Assembly: GCF_000939975.1 (NCBI RefSeq)
Contig: NZ_LK391969.1
Span: 1,555,344 to 1,619,343, forward strand
Length of the DNA: 64,000 nt
Origin: Pseudomonas saudimassiliensis
Lineage (GTDB): Bacteria > Pseudomonadota > Gammaproteobacteria > Pseudomonadales > Pseudomonadaceae
Direction of reading: 5' to 3'
In this document: positions 52,273 to 61,324 of the stretch, piece after piece
Layout: each line of letters opens with the position of its first letter
Numbering within the stretch: position 1 is the stretch's first letter
The notes under the pieces: generated by a model
The model's input: only the letters and a program-made list of their open reading frames with translations
Database searches by the model: none
What the model was told of the DNA's origin: nothing
Program-made: the position numbers and the translations under genes

Positions 52273-52998
52273 CTATACACTTTCTGCAGGCGGCCCGTCG
52301 GGAGCGTCGGTAACCAGCATGTAACCCTGGCCCCAGACGGTGTCCAGGCGACCGGCGCGGTAACCGATCGCCTGTAATTTACGGCGCAGATGACTGACAT
52401 GCATGTCCAGGCTGCGGTCATGCCGGGCGTAGCCGCGGCGCAACGCCTGCTGATAAAGGTCCGGCTTGCTCAACACCTGGTTGGCCTGTTGGTGCAGGAG
52501 GGTCAGCACGCGATATTCGCTGAGGGTCAGGCCCGCCGCGCTGCCGTCCAGCAGCACGTCGCTGGCGAGGTCATCGAATACCAGCTCACCGGCAGGTTGC
52601 TGCGGCGCCATGGCCTGCCGTTCGAAAGCAACCCGCCGCAGTATCGCGGCGACTCTCACACAGAGCTCGGTGATGGTGAAGGGCTTGGGCAGGTAGTCAT
52701 CGGCCCCCAGCCGGAAACCGGCGATGCGGTGCTGTTCATCACCCAACCCCGACATCAGCACCACCGGCACCCGACTCCGCTGGCGCAGCTGCTGCAGCCG
52801 GTCCAGACCATCCGGCCCGAGGAGGGTCAGCAGGATCAGATCGAAGTTATCGACTTCCGCCAGCGCCAGGCCATCGGCAGCGCCCCGCAGGGTGACGCGA
52901 TGCCCCTGCTGTTGCAGCCCGGACTGCAGTTGGGTGGCCCACAAGGGATCTTCTTCTACAGCGAGAATGCGGGCGGCAAAAATGTCGGTCGTGGGCAT
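52273..52998 (-). CDS. OmpR/PhoB-type regulator lacking the phospho-acceptor Asp (orphan)
   Basis: A 241-residue DNA-binding regulator. The receiver domain (8-125) keeps the acidic pair in VEEDPLW and the Lys in YLPKPF. In the strand where the phosphorylated Asp should be (LLLD), the sequence reads LILLTLLGPDG, with Thr58 instead. The C-terminal winged helix (about 150-235) is complete (LTLSEYRVLTLLHQQ; HDRSLDMHVSHLRRKLQ; DTVWGQGYML). No histidine kinase gene is adjacent. It is thus an atypical, probably phosphorylation-independent regulator. It precedes the TonB-receptor gene on the same strand, so it may govern that cassette. The start is the ATG at 52998, where the family N-terminus begins. 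Confidence 0.82.
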   Translation of the reverse strand: MPTTDIFAARILAVEEDPLWATQLQSGLQQQGHRVTLRGAADGLALAEVDNFDLILLTLLGPDGLDRLQQLRQRSRVPVVLMSGLGDEQHRIAGFRLGADDYLPKPFTITELCVRVAAILRRVAFERQAMAPQQPAGELVFDDLASDVLLDGSAAGLTLSEYRVLTLLHQQANQVLSKPDLYQQALRRGYARHDRSLDMHVSHLRRKLQAIGYRAGRLDTVWGQGYMLVTDAPDGPPAESV

Positions 52999-53109
52999 TG
53001 GGCGCTCAACGAGAAACTTAATGAGAACCATTCTATACGAAATTTTCTGAAACAATCACGGCTTTGCGGGTCAGTGTCTTGGTGAATGTCTCGGGTTGAG
53101 AGGATGTCG

Positions 53110-54885
53110 ATGAGGAAGCGTAACCTGGTTACCGGCGGCCTGGCCGCGGTGCTATCCCTGTTGTCATTGTGCGTCTATGCCGACACACCGCTGCGGATTA
53201 CCCAGTTGCAGCGGTGCGGCAATGTGCTTGATTCGCAGCAGCCGACCTACTGCGTGCAGGTGTCGGGGCTGCAGTCCGGCCCCGCCCAGCTTCGGTTCAA
53301 TGGCGCGCCGGTGCCCACGGACCGCATTGAGTACCGGCAGGATCACCTGCGGGTGCGTCTCGACGCCGCCGCCAGTCGCAGCGGCCCGCTGCTGGTCGAA
53401 CAGGGGAATCAGCTCAGCAATCCGGTGTGGCTGAGCCTGGGCTCCAGCCATGTGCTCGCCGCCGACGAGGGCGCCGTGGCCAAGAACCGGGAAGGGCTGA
53501 CCACCTATCTTGACCTGGTCAGCGTCATCATCGAGGAGCGGTACGACGGCGCCAAGGAAGCCCGACGCCTGGCCGAGCGCTACGAGGCTGAAGTGGTGGG
53601 TGCCATTCCGCCGCTCAATCTCTACCAGTTGCGCCTGCCGGTAAAGAACCTCGAACAGCGCGATGCCGCGGTTCTGCGGATCGGCAATGAGCTGAGTGTC
53701 GATGCCGTGGTGATCGAGGAGTCCGGGGCCGAACAGACGCTGGAAGGGGACGCTGCCGAACAGCCGGTCGACCCGCCGAAGGACCCACGCGAGGAATGGA
53801 AGTCCAATCGCTTCCTCGACGCGGTGCATTTCTACCAGCAGCGCCTGGCGAACGGGTCCGACCCGGTGCCGACCCACCCCGTGCGTATTGGGGTGATCGA
53901 ACGCGCCGTGGATTTCGACGCGCCGGACTTCAATGACTACCTCGGCGACTGCCGGGCCGATGCCAAGCGCACCTGCGTCTATGCGCGGGACGCCGAGGCG
54001 GCCGATGGGCATGGCACCACAGTCGCCGGCGTACTCGCCGCCAGTTGGGATAACGGCGGCAGCAACGGCTTCCTGCGTGGACTGGACCTGGTCGGCCCGG
54101 GCTTCGATGTCATCGTCGACCGGGGGTCGGACGCGGGTATCACCGCCAATATCGCCGCCTCGGTCAACCTGGTCGAGGATGGCGCGCGAATATTGAACTG
54201 GAGCTGGGGTATCCACCGTATCGGCACCCGCGATATCCATGGCGACCCGGTGGATTCGCTGCTGCGCTCCGGTATCGCCATGGCCGGTTACGAGGAACTG
54301 CTGGAAGAATTCTTCCTGTGGCTGCGCCGGGAACATCCCGATGTGGTGGTGGTGAATTCCGCCGGCAACGGCGCCGCCTTCTCCAGCCAGGACGACTACC
54401 GGCTGCCCTCCTCCTTCGTCACCGACCAGCTGTTCGTGATTGGTGGCCACCAGCGCAGCACCAAGGACGTGGAGCTGGAGGATCCCGACTATGCTACCCG
54501 ACGCCACACCTCCAACACCGACATGCGCGTCGACATCACCGCCGCCGCCTGCACCGCCGGGTCCGCACCCATCGTCGACCAGGACGGGCCGGTACGCTGC
54601 GGCACCTCCTACGCGACCCCACTGGTCACCGGCGTGCTCGCCGCCATGCTGTCGATCAACCCCGAGCTGCAGCCTGATCAGTTGCGCATGCTGCTGCGCC
54701 GCAGCGCCCTGACCATCGGCCGGGAGAGTGATTTCGAACCCATGGAAGCCGACGACCTGACCGCGCCGATTCTTCCGTCGGAGCGCAGCAACGACCTGAA
54801 CGATCCGGATATCGGCCATTCGGCCCGATTGGATATGTACCGGGCGCTGGAGCTGGCCATGGAAAGCCTCGATGCCAGCCGCTGA
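53110..54885 (+). CDS. Secreted S8 subtilase-like protein with altered catalytic Asp
   Basis: A 591-residue exported protein. The ATG at 53110 has GAGAGG 6 nt upstream and gives the signal peptide MRKRNLVTGGLAAVLSLLSL. Residues 25-230 form an N-terminal region of unknown fold with a Cys pair (RCGNVLDSQQPTYC). The subtilase domain (about 258-560) has His301 in DGHGTTVAGV, Asn420 in VVNSAGNGA and Ser500 in GTSYATPLVTGV. The first catalytic motif, normally V-x-D-T/S-G, reads IGVIERAVDFD, so Glu264 replaces Asp. It may be a weak protease or a pseudoprotease. It is divergent from the OmpR-type regulator gene (111-bp gap). Confidence 0.85.
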   Translation: MRKRNLVTGGLAAVLSLLSLCVYADTPLRITQLQRCGNVLDSQQPTYCVQVSGLQSGPAQLRFNGAPVPTDRIEYRQDHLRVRLDAAASRSGPLLVEQGNQLSNPVWLSLGSSHVLAADEGAVAKNREGLTTYLDLVSVIIEERYDGAKEARRLAERYEAEVVGAIPPLNLYQLRLPVKNLEQRDAAVLRIGNELSVDAVVIEESGAEQTLEGDAAEQPVDPPKDPREEWKSNRFLDAVHFYQQRLANGSDPVPTHPVRIGVIERAVDFDAPDFNDYLGDCRADAKRTCVYARDAEAADGHGTTVAGVLAASWDNGGSNGFLRGLDLVGPGFDVIVDRGSDAGITANIAASVNLVEDGARILNWSWGIHRIGTRDIHGDPVDSLLRSGIAMAGYEELLEEFFLWLRREHPDVVVVNSAGNGAAFSSQDDYRLPSSFVTDQLFVIGGHQRSTKDVELEDPDYATRRHTSNTDMRVDITAAACTAGSAPIVDQDGPVRCGTSYATPLVTGVLAAMLSINPELQPDQLRMLLRRSALTIGRESDFEPMEADDLTAPILPSERSNDLNDPDIGHSARLDMYRALELAMESLDASR

Positions 54886-55060
54886 TCGGGCGGCTGGCCG
54901 GGCGAGTGATTTTTTCTTCAGGAAAAACGCGCCGCCGCCGATAGCGGTAGAATACCCCCACGATCAGTGGGATCATCTGCCCTGACAGCGGCCAGGAAGG
55001 CTCATATACTCTTTCGAGTTCCCTAGGATAAGGGGATCGACATGCCTTCCGGATATTTGC

Positions 55061-58000
55061 ATGCGCCACAACCTGAAACCCGTAGCCCTGCTTTTGCTCG
55101 TCTCGACGGTCGCCCTGAATCTGCTCATGGTCATCGTGCTGACGCTCACGCTCAAGGCCAGCCATGAGCGCAAGGTCGCGGAGGTGCGCACCCAGGTAGC
55201 CAACCTCGCGTTGCTCATGGACCAGAGCATGACAGGTGTGGCCCGGGAAATCGGCTTGATATTGAAAAAGGCCCAATCCCACCTGGAGCTCGCTCTCGAG
55301 GACGGGGACGCGGTGACAGACGTGCCCTTGTATGACCTGATCGCCACCTCGGTCGGTGAAACGGTCAATATCCAGGCAACCGACGTCCAGGGTCGCGTAC
55401 GACTCACCTCCCACACCCCTGAACGGCTCGGGGAGAGCCACGCCGACCGGGACTATTTCCGCACCCACCGCGCTGACCAGCAGGCCGGGTTGCTGGTCAG
55501 TCGGTTGCTGCAGGACCAGGTTACCGGCGACTGGGTGCATGTATTCTCCCGGCGCTACAACGACCCCGAGGGCCGCTTCGCCGGGATCGTCACCGCGGCT
55601 ATTCCCAGCCACCTGTTCACCGGTTTGATTTCCGGTCTTGATCTGGGCCCCAAGGGCATTGCCCTGGTGCGTGATCTCGACAAACGCCTGGTGGCGCGGC
55701 ACCCACCACTGGACGCCCCACCGGGCCAGACGGGATCGATCGGCGGCTCACCGGAGCTGACCGAGCTGCTGGAATCCGGCGCGCAAGAGGGCATCTTCTA
55801 TAGCGACGGTACCGCCGACAAGGTGCCCCGCACCGACGCCTTCCGCCGCCTCAGCGCCCTGCCGGTGTTCGTCGTTGCCGGGCTCGGCGAGGAAGACTAT
55901 CTCGCCACCTGGCGCCATGACGTACTGCGCGCGCTGCTGTTCGGCGCGCTCTTCCTGATAGTCACCCTCGGCGGCGCCACGCTGCTCTGGCGCCAGATCA
56001 GGACCAGCGACCAGGCCAATCGGCGCAGCCAGATGCTGTTGCGGCACGCCAGCGACGGCATCCATATCCTCGATGAACGGGGTCGGCTGACCGAAGCCAG
56101 CAACGCGTTCTACCAGATGCTCGGCTACGCGCCGGGCGAGCTGGAAGGCGCCCACCTGACCGACTGGGATCTGTCCCACTCGCCCGCCGAGCGGGCCGAG
56201 CTGTTCCGCCGGACCCTGCAGCGCGGCCAGACCACGACCTTCGAAACCAGCTATCACCACCGCGACGGGCACAGCTTTCCGGTGGAGGTGACCACCGCCC
56301 GCCTTGACCTCGGTGACGGCCCCCTGTTGTTCAATGCTGCCCGGGACATCACCGAGCGCAAGAAGGCCGATGAAGACCTGCGCATCGCCGCCCGGGCATT
56401 CGAGTCCCAGGTCGGCATGCTCATCACGGACGCGGAGCTGCGCATTCTGCGCTGCAACCAGGCGTTCTGCCGGATTACCGGGTACACGGCGGAGGAGGTC
56501 ATTGGCCAGCACCCGACATTGCTACAGTCCGGACGCCATGACCAGCAGTTCTATGCCGACATGTGGGCGGCGATCAACCGCCACGGGGCCTGGCAGGGTG
56601 AAATCTGGAACAAGCGCAAGAACGGCGAGATCTATCCCCAGCTGTTGTCGATTGGCACGGTCAGCAACGACCAGGGCCAGGTCACCCATTACGTGGCGTC
56701 GCTATCTGACATCTCGGCGCGCAAGGCCACCGAGGAGCAGATGCGCACCCTGGCCTTCTACGACTCCTTGACCAAACTGCCCAACCGGCGACTGTTCATT
56801 GAGCGCCTGGAGCAGGCCCTGGAGATCGCCAAACGACGCCAGGGCTACGGCGCCTTGCTGGTGGTGGATCTCGACGACTTCAAGACCCTCAACGACACCG
56901 AAGGCTATCACGCCGGGGATCATATGCTGGAGCAGGTTGCCACCCGGCTGATCCGCTGCGTTCCGCACAAGGACGCGGTGGCGCGGCTCGGGGGTGACGA
57001 GTTCGTGGTACTGCTCGATCACCTGAGCCAGCATGAACTGGAAGCGGCTCAGCAAGCCGAACAGTTGGGCCAGCAGATTCTGCAGGAGCTGACTCGCCCC
57101 TATCAACTGGGGCCGAATGTCTATCGCGGTACAGCGCGTATCGGCATCGCCTTCTTCGGTGGGCGCTTCCCGATTTCCTCCGCGGAACCGCTCAAGCGCG
57201 CGGAGCTGGCGATGTCCCAGGCCAAGGGCACCAACAACGCCATCGCCTTCTTCGATCCGCAGATGCAGGCCCAGGTGCGCGAGCGCAGCGAGATCGATGC
57301 GGGTCTGCGGGTAGCGGTGGAGAAGCGGCAATTCCTGCTGCATTACCAGCCGCAGGTGGACGATCGCGGTGAGCTGATCGGGGTCGAGGCGCTGGTGCGC
57401 TGGGCCCACCCCACCCAGGGGATGATCTCCCCGGCCCGCTTCATCCCGGTAGCCGAAGACAATGGCCTGATACTGCCGATCGGCCAGTGGGTGCTGGAAA
57501 CGGCCTGCCGGCAACTGACCCAGTGGGCCGGGGACGACGCCACGGCGCATCTGACCATTGCGGTGAACATCAGCGCCCGGCAATTGGCGCAGGCGAGCTT
57601 CGTGGAGCAGGTGCTGGCGACCCTGGAGCGCACCGGCGCGCCCGCACGACAATTGAAACTGGAGCTGACCGAAAGCGCGCTGGTGCACGAGATCGAGAGC
57701 ATCATCGACAAGATGAACCGGCTCAAGGCCCACGGCGTGGGGTTCTCACTGGACGATTTCGGTACCGGCTATTCGTCGCTGGCCTATCTCAAGCGACTCC
57801 CACTGGACCAGCTGAAGATCGATCAGAGTTTCGTGCGCGACATCTCCTCCGATGGCAACAGCGCGGACATTGCCCACACCATCATCCTGTTGGCCGAACG
57901 GATGCAGATCCCGGTGCTGGCCGAGGGCGTGGAGACCGAACAGCAGCGCGCCGCGCTCCATGAGCGCGGCTGCCGCCAATACCAGGGCTACCTGTTCGGC

Positions 58001-58105
58001 CGCCCCGCCCCCATCGAGGAGCTGGAGAGTACCCTGCTCACCGCTAGGACTGGGCCGGGTTACACGGTGCGGGAGAACTTGCCCTTCTGCTCACCGCCCA
58101 GATAG
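55061..58105 (+). CDS. Membrane c-di-GMP protein: Cache-PAS-PAS-GGDEF-EAL
   Basis: A 1,014-residue inner-membrane signalling protein. Helices at about 7-30 and 290-310 bracket a periplasmic Cache-like sensor (VRLTSHTPERLGESHADRDYF). Two PAS domains follow (about 325-445 and 450-560). The GGDEF domain (about 570-740) has an intact ARLGGDEFVVLL, but the RxxD inhibitory site is replaced (PHKD), so feedback inhibition is unlikely. The EAL domain (about 750-1005) keeps GVEALVRW, ELTESAL, DDFGTGYSSLAYLKRL and LAEGVETE, so phosphodiesterase activity is expected. Both activities could exist, with output set by the sensor. The ATG at 55061 has no good ribosome site. The 3' end overlaps hemN by 46 bp. 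Confidence 0.9.
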   Translation: MRHNLKPVALLLLVSTVALNLLMVIVLTLTLKASHERKVAEVRTQVANLALLMDQSMTGVAREIGLILKKAQSHLELALEDGDAVTDVPLYDLIATSVGETVNIQATDVQGRVRLTSHTPERLGESHADRDYFRTHRADQQAGLLVSRLLQDQVTGDWVHVFSRRYNDPEGRFAGIVTAAIPSHLFTGLISGLDLGPKGIALVRDLDKRLVARHPPLDAPPGQTGSIGGSPELTELLESGAQEGIFYSDGTADKVPRTDAFRRLSALPVFVVAGLGEEDYLATWRHDVLRALLFGALFLIVTLGGATLLWRQIRTSDQANRRSQMLLRHASDGIHILDERGRLTEASNAFYQMLGYAPGELEGAHLTDWDLSHSPAERAELFRRTLQRGQTTTFETSYHHRDGHSFPVEVTTARLDLGDGPLLFNAARDITERKKADEDLRIAARAFESQVGMLITDAELRILRCNQAFCRITGYTAEEVIGQHPTLLQSGRHDQQFYADMWAAINRHGAWQGEIWNKRKNGEIYPQLLSIGTVSNDQGQVTHYVASLSDISARKATEEQMRTLAFYDSLTKLPNRRLFIERLEQALEIAKRRQGYGALLVVDLDDFKTLNDTEGYHAGDHMLEQVATRLIRCVPHKDAVARLGGDEFVVLLDHLSQHELEAAQQAEQLGQQILQELTRPYQLGPNVYRGTARIGIAFFGGRFPISSAEPLKRAELAMSQAKGTNNAIAFFDPQMQAQVRERSEIDAGLRVAVEKRQFLLHYQPQVDDRGELIGVEALVRWAHPTQGMISPARFIPVAEDNGLILPIGQWVLETACRQLTQWAGDDATAHLTIAVNISARQLAQASFVEQVLATLERTGAPARQLKLELTESALVHEIESIIDKMNRLKAHGVGFSLDDFGTGYSSLAYLKRLPLDQLKIDQSFVRDISSDGNSADIAHTIILLAERMQIPVLAEGVETEQQRAALHERGCRQYQGYLFGRPAPIEELESTLLTARTGPGYTVRENLPFCSPPR

Positions 58106-59448
58106 GCGTCGAAGGCCATCGCCACGTTGCGCAGCATCAGTTGGCCTTCGGGCAACAGCAGCAGCTCGCTGTCACCGATGGCCACCAGACCGTCAGCCAC
58201 CGGCTCGGCCAACTGGTCCAGGGCATCGGCAAAGTAGCTCTTGAAGTCGATGCCGTAGTGCCCCTCGAACTTGGCAAAATCAATGCGACCCTGGCACATC
58301 AGGTCCAGGATCACCTCGCGGCGCAGCACATCGTCCTCGCTCAGGTTGTAGCCCCGGTGGATCGGCAGCATGCCGCTGTCGATCCGGGCGTAATACTGCG
58401 ACAGCTCCTTGACGCTCTGGCTGTAAGTATCGCCGACCTTGCCGATCGACGACACACCGATGCCGATCAGATCGCAGTCGGCATGGGTCGAGTAACCCTG
58501 GAAGTTGCGCTGCAGGGTGCCGTTCTCGCGGGCCAGCGCCAGCTCGTCGTCGGGCAGGGCGAAATGGTCCATGCCGATATAGATATAGCCGGCAGCGGTG
58601 AGCCGTTCGATGGTCAGCTCCAGCAGTTCCAGCTTGCGCTCGGGCGGCGGCATGTCCTGGGGCCGGATCAACCGCTGGGCACGCACCAGGTCGGGCAGGT
58701 GCGCATAGCTGTAGGCGGCAATGCGGTCGGGGCGCATATCGATGATCTTGCTCAGGGTCACATCGAAGCTCTGTACCGTCTGCAGCGGCAGGCCGTAGAT
58801 CAGGTCCACGCTCACCGATTTGAACTGCGCCTCGCGGGCGGCCTTGACCAAGTCCCGGGTCTGCTCCTCGCTCTGCAGCCGGTTGACCGCGGCCTGCACC
58901 GCCTCGTCGAAGTCCTGCACACCGAAGCTCAGGCGATTGAAGCCCAGCGCCCGCAACTGGTGGATCTGCACCGGCGCCACGGTGCGCGGGTCGACTTCCA
59001 GGGAGAATTCGTGATCGTCGCTGTCGTCCAGATTGAAGGCACCACGCAGGGTGTTCATCAGGTCTTCCAGCTGTTCGCTGGTCAGGTAGGTCGGCGTACC
59101 GCCGCCCAGGTGCAGCTGGGTCAGCTTGCGCGATTTGTCGAACAGCGCAGCCTGCATGGCTATCTCGCGCTTCAGGTATTCCAGGTACTCCACCGCCCGC
59201 TCGGTCTTGTGGGTGATGATCTTGTTGCAGGCGCAGTAGTAGCACAGGCTCTTGCAGAACGGGATATGGATATAGACCGACAGGCACTTGGGGTCCACCG
59301 CTGCGTTACTCGCCCGGGCGGCAGCCTGATAATCGTCCATCGCGAAGGCCTGATGAAATTGCGGCGCGGTCGGGTAGGAGGTGTAGCGCGGGCCGGGCCG
59401 GTCATACTTCTCGATCAGGGCACGATTGAAGCTGATTTTCTGCGTCAT
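58060..59448 (-). CDS. hemN: Oxygen-independent coproporphyrinogen III oxidase HemN
   Basis: Radical SAM enzyme of 462 residues that converts coproporphyrinogen III to protoporphyrinogen IX without oxygen. The cluster motif is HIPFCKSLCYYCACNKI (CxxxCxxCxC). Other landmarks are GPRYTSYPTAPQFH at the N-terminus, LHLGGGTPTYL, LEVDPRTV and RLSFGVQDFD. It supplies haem under oxygen limitation, which fits the anaerobic respiratory genes elsewhere in the window. I found no clear ANR site in the 120 bp upstream. The stop lies inside the convergent GGDEF-EAL gene. Confidence 0.95.
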   Translation of the reverse strand: MTQKISFNRALIEKYDRPGPRYTSYPTAPQFHQAFAMDDYQAAARASNAAVDPKCLSVYIHIPFCKSLCYYCACNKIITHKTERAVEYLEYLKREIAMQAALFDKSRKLTQLHLGGGTPTYLTSEQLEDLMNTLRGAFNLDDSDDHEFSLEVDPRTVAPVQIHQLRALGFNRLSFGVQDFDEAVQAAVNRLQSEEQTRDLVKAAREAQFKSVSVDLIYGLPLQTVQSFDVTLSKIIDMRPDRIAAYSYAHLPDLVRAQRLIRPQDMPPPERKLELLELTIERLTAAGYIYIGMDHFALPDDELALARENGTLQRNFQGYSTHADCDLIGIGVSSIGKVGDTYSQSVKELSQYYARIDSGMLPIHRGYNLSEDDVLRREVILDLMCQGRIDFAKFEGHYGIDFKSYFADALDQLAEPVADGLVAIGDSELLLLPEGQLMLRNVAMAFDAYLGGEQKGKFSRTV

Positions 59449-59572
59449 TGGGGTCTCTTGCCATCATCACGGATACTCGTGAAGTGTACGGCAAGCAGTC
59501 GGTGTTTGCATGGCCGCGGGGCACCACTGCGACCGCGCGCCGCACCGCGCCACCGCGCGGACCGCCTCGCTT

Positions 59573-60178
59573 TCAGGGGATGTCGCGCAGCCCGAACATG
59601 ATCGAATGGGCATGCTCTTCGTTGACCGCCACCACCACGCCCTGGCGTGGATAGACCCAGGCCTCGCCCTGCTCAACCGGCATGCGCACCTCCGGCGGGC
59701 CAAAGCTACCCGCGATATACCCCAGCGGCAGCGGTTCATCGACCAGCATGCTCAGGCGCTCGACCGGATAGCCGGCCAGGGCCTGCGCCACCGCCGGGCT
59801 CACCGCCTGGTCGGCGGATCCCGGTTGCCAGGCCTGCGCCTCGACCAGGCTCGCGGTCTGCTGCTCATCCAGGGCAATGACCGCCTGCACGCGCCAATGA
59901 CGGTCGTCGGACTCCAGTTGATGACGGCTGACCAGTCGGGGTTCGCCCTCGGCACTGATCATCCACAGGCTCCCTTCACCCAGCGTCCGTTGCACCGCGG
60001 CCAGGGTCAGGGTGCGCTGCTGCACGGGCATCCACAGGCTTTGCTGGTAGGTCTGTAGCCACGCCAGCTGGCGTGGGGTGTCACTGTCCTGGCCGCCGAG
60101 CCATTTGCCGAAGGCAAAGAAACACACCACCACTACCAACGACCAGGTGCCGATTCGCAGCCCCGTTTTTGCATTCAT
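59573..60178 (-). CDS. Conserved-looking membrane-anchored protein of unknown function
   Basis: A 201-residue protein with one N-terminal hydrophobic segment (IGTWSLVVVVCFFAFGKWLG), probably an uncleaved anchor, and a periplasmic remainder rich in Leu, Gln and Trp. The C-terminal part has a segment resembling SmpA/OmlA-type repeats (YIAGSFGPPEVRMPVEQGEAWVYPRQGVVVAVNE). That pattern suggests an outer-membrane-assembly-like fold, but I cannot name a family. It lies between hemN (124 bp) and rpoH (88 bp including a terminator) on the same strand. Confidence 0.65.
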   Translation of the reverse strand: MNAKTGLRIGTWSLVVVVCFFAFGKWLGGQDSDTPRQLAWLQTYQQSLWMPVQQRTLTLAAVQRTLGEGSLWMISAEGEPRLVSRHQLESDDRHWRVQAVIALDEQQTASLVEAQAWQPGSADQAVSPAVAQALAGYPVERLSMLVDEPLPLGYIAGSFGPPEVRMPVEQGEAWVYPRQGVVVAVNEEHAHSIMFGLRDIP

Positions 60179-60215
60179 CGATCTGTCTCTTGTGATTATG
60201 TCAGTGCGTCATGGG

Positions 60216-60249
60216 GCAAAGAAAAAGGGCATCACGAAGATGCCCTTTC
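60216..60249 (-). terminator. Rho-independent terminator of rpoH
   Basis: On the minus strand a 10-bp stem (AAAGGGCATC with GATGCCCTTT, TTCGT loop) is followed by TTCTTT. It lies 18 bp after the rpoH stop. It has the classical shape of an intrinsic terminator. Confidence 0.88.
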
Positions 60250-60266
60250 AGTCTCGACTGGAAGAA

Positions 60267-61130
60267 TCAGGCCGCGTCGTCCACGCCGATATGTTTCTTC
60301 AGCTTGTTCATGGCGTTCTTCTCCAACTGGCGGATACGCTCGGCTGACACCTGGTATTTGGCCGCCAGCTCATGCAGGGTCGCCTTCTCCTCGGCCAGCC
60401 AACGCTGATAGAGGATATCGCGGCTGCGTTCGTCCAGCCGGGCCAGGCCGTCCTGCAGCTGCTGGCTGGAGCTGTCACTCCAGTCGGCGTTTTCCAGCTG
60501 GGTGGCCGGGTCGTAACGCTGGTCTTCCAGGTAGTGCACCGGCGCATAGGCGGTGTCGTCGTCATCATCCTGGGCGCCATCAAAGCCCAGGTCCTGACCA
60601 TACAGGCGGCTTTCCATCTCACGCACTTCCCGCGCGGCCACACCCAGGTCCTCGGCGACGGCGTTGACCTCGTCATGGGACAGCCAGGCGAGCTTCTTCT
60701 TGGCGCTGCGCAGGTTGAAGAACAGCTTGCGTTGCGCCTTGGTGGTGGCGACCTTGACGATGCGCCAGTTGCGCAGGATGAACTCGTGGATCTCCGCGCG
60801 GATCCAGTGCACGGCGAAGGACACCAGGCGCACGCCCATTTCCGGGTTGAAGCGCTTGACCGCCTTCATCAGGCCGACGTTGCCTTCCTGCACCAGGTCC
60901 GCCTGGGCCAGGCCGTAGCCGGAGTAGCTACGGGCAATGTGCACGACAAAACGCAGGTGGGACATGACCAGTTGCCGGGCCGCCTCCAGATCCTGCTGGT
61001 AAAACAAACGATCGGCCAGCTCGCGCTCTTCTTCGACGCTGAGGATCGGAATGCTGCTTACGGTCTGAACATAGGCCTCCAGGTTGGCACCTGGGATCAG
61101 GTTATGTACGGGCTGCAAAGCAGTGCTCAT
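60267..61130 (-). CDS. rpoH: Heat-shock sigma factor RpoH (sigma-32)
   Basis: Alternative sigma factor of 287 residues (normal about 284) directing heat-shock transcription. It begins [18 protein letters not shown]. The hallmark RpoH box [15 protein letters not shown] is present, region 2 includes [16 protein letters not shown] and [17 protein letters not shown], and region 4 has the helix-turn-helix [20 protein letters not shown]. The ATG at 61130 is used; the frame extends 21 codons upstream without family similarity. It follows ftsX in the usual gammaproteobacterial order ftsY-ftsE-ftsX-rpoH. Confidence 0.97.
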   Translation of the reverse strand: MSTALQPVHNLIPGANLEAYVQTVSSIPILSVEEERELADRLFYQQDLEAARQLVMSHLRFVVHIARSYSGYGLAQADLVQEGNVGLMKAVKRFNPEMGVRLVSFAVHWIRAEIHEFILRNWRIVKVATTKAQRKLFFNLRSAKKKLAWLSHDEVNAVAEDLGVAAREVREMESRLYGQDLGFDGAQDDDDDTAYAPVHYLEDQRYDPATQLENADWSDSSSQQLQDGLARLDERSRDILYQRWLAEEKATLHELAAKYQVSAERIRQLEKNAMNKLKKHIGVDDAA

Positions 61131-61324
61131 ATAAGTGTGAACTCCAAATAGGTTCGGAAGACTCTGCGCCGCCGGTAGCGGCGGTGGGCCCACAATGTAC
61201 CGCAGGCCGACAAAGACGAGTCAGTGTATCACTGCCACCTCAGACATGGAATGCCTGGAAAAGTTCCGCATTACCATAAAAATCCGTTTAAAATCAACGC
61301 GTTACAAACACATGACGGAAACTG

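Noticed and set aside
59449..59572. ANR site upstream of hemN
   Set aside because: I looked for TTGA(C/T)-N4-(A/G)TCAA on both strands and found none, although hemN is often ANR-controlled in pseudomonads.
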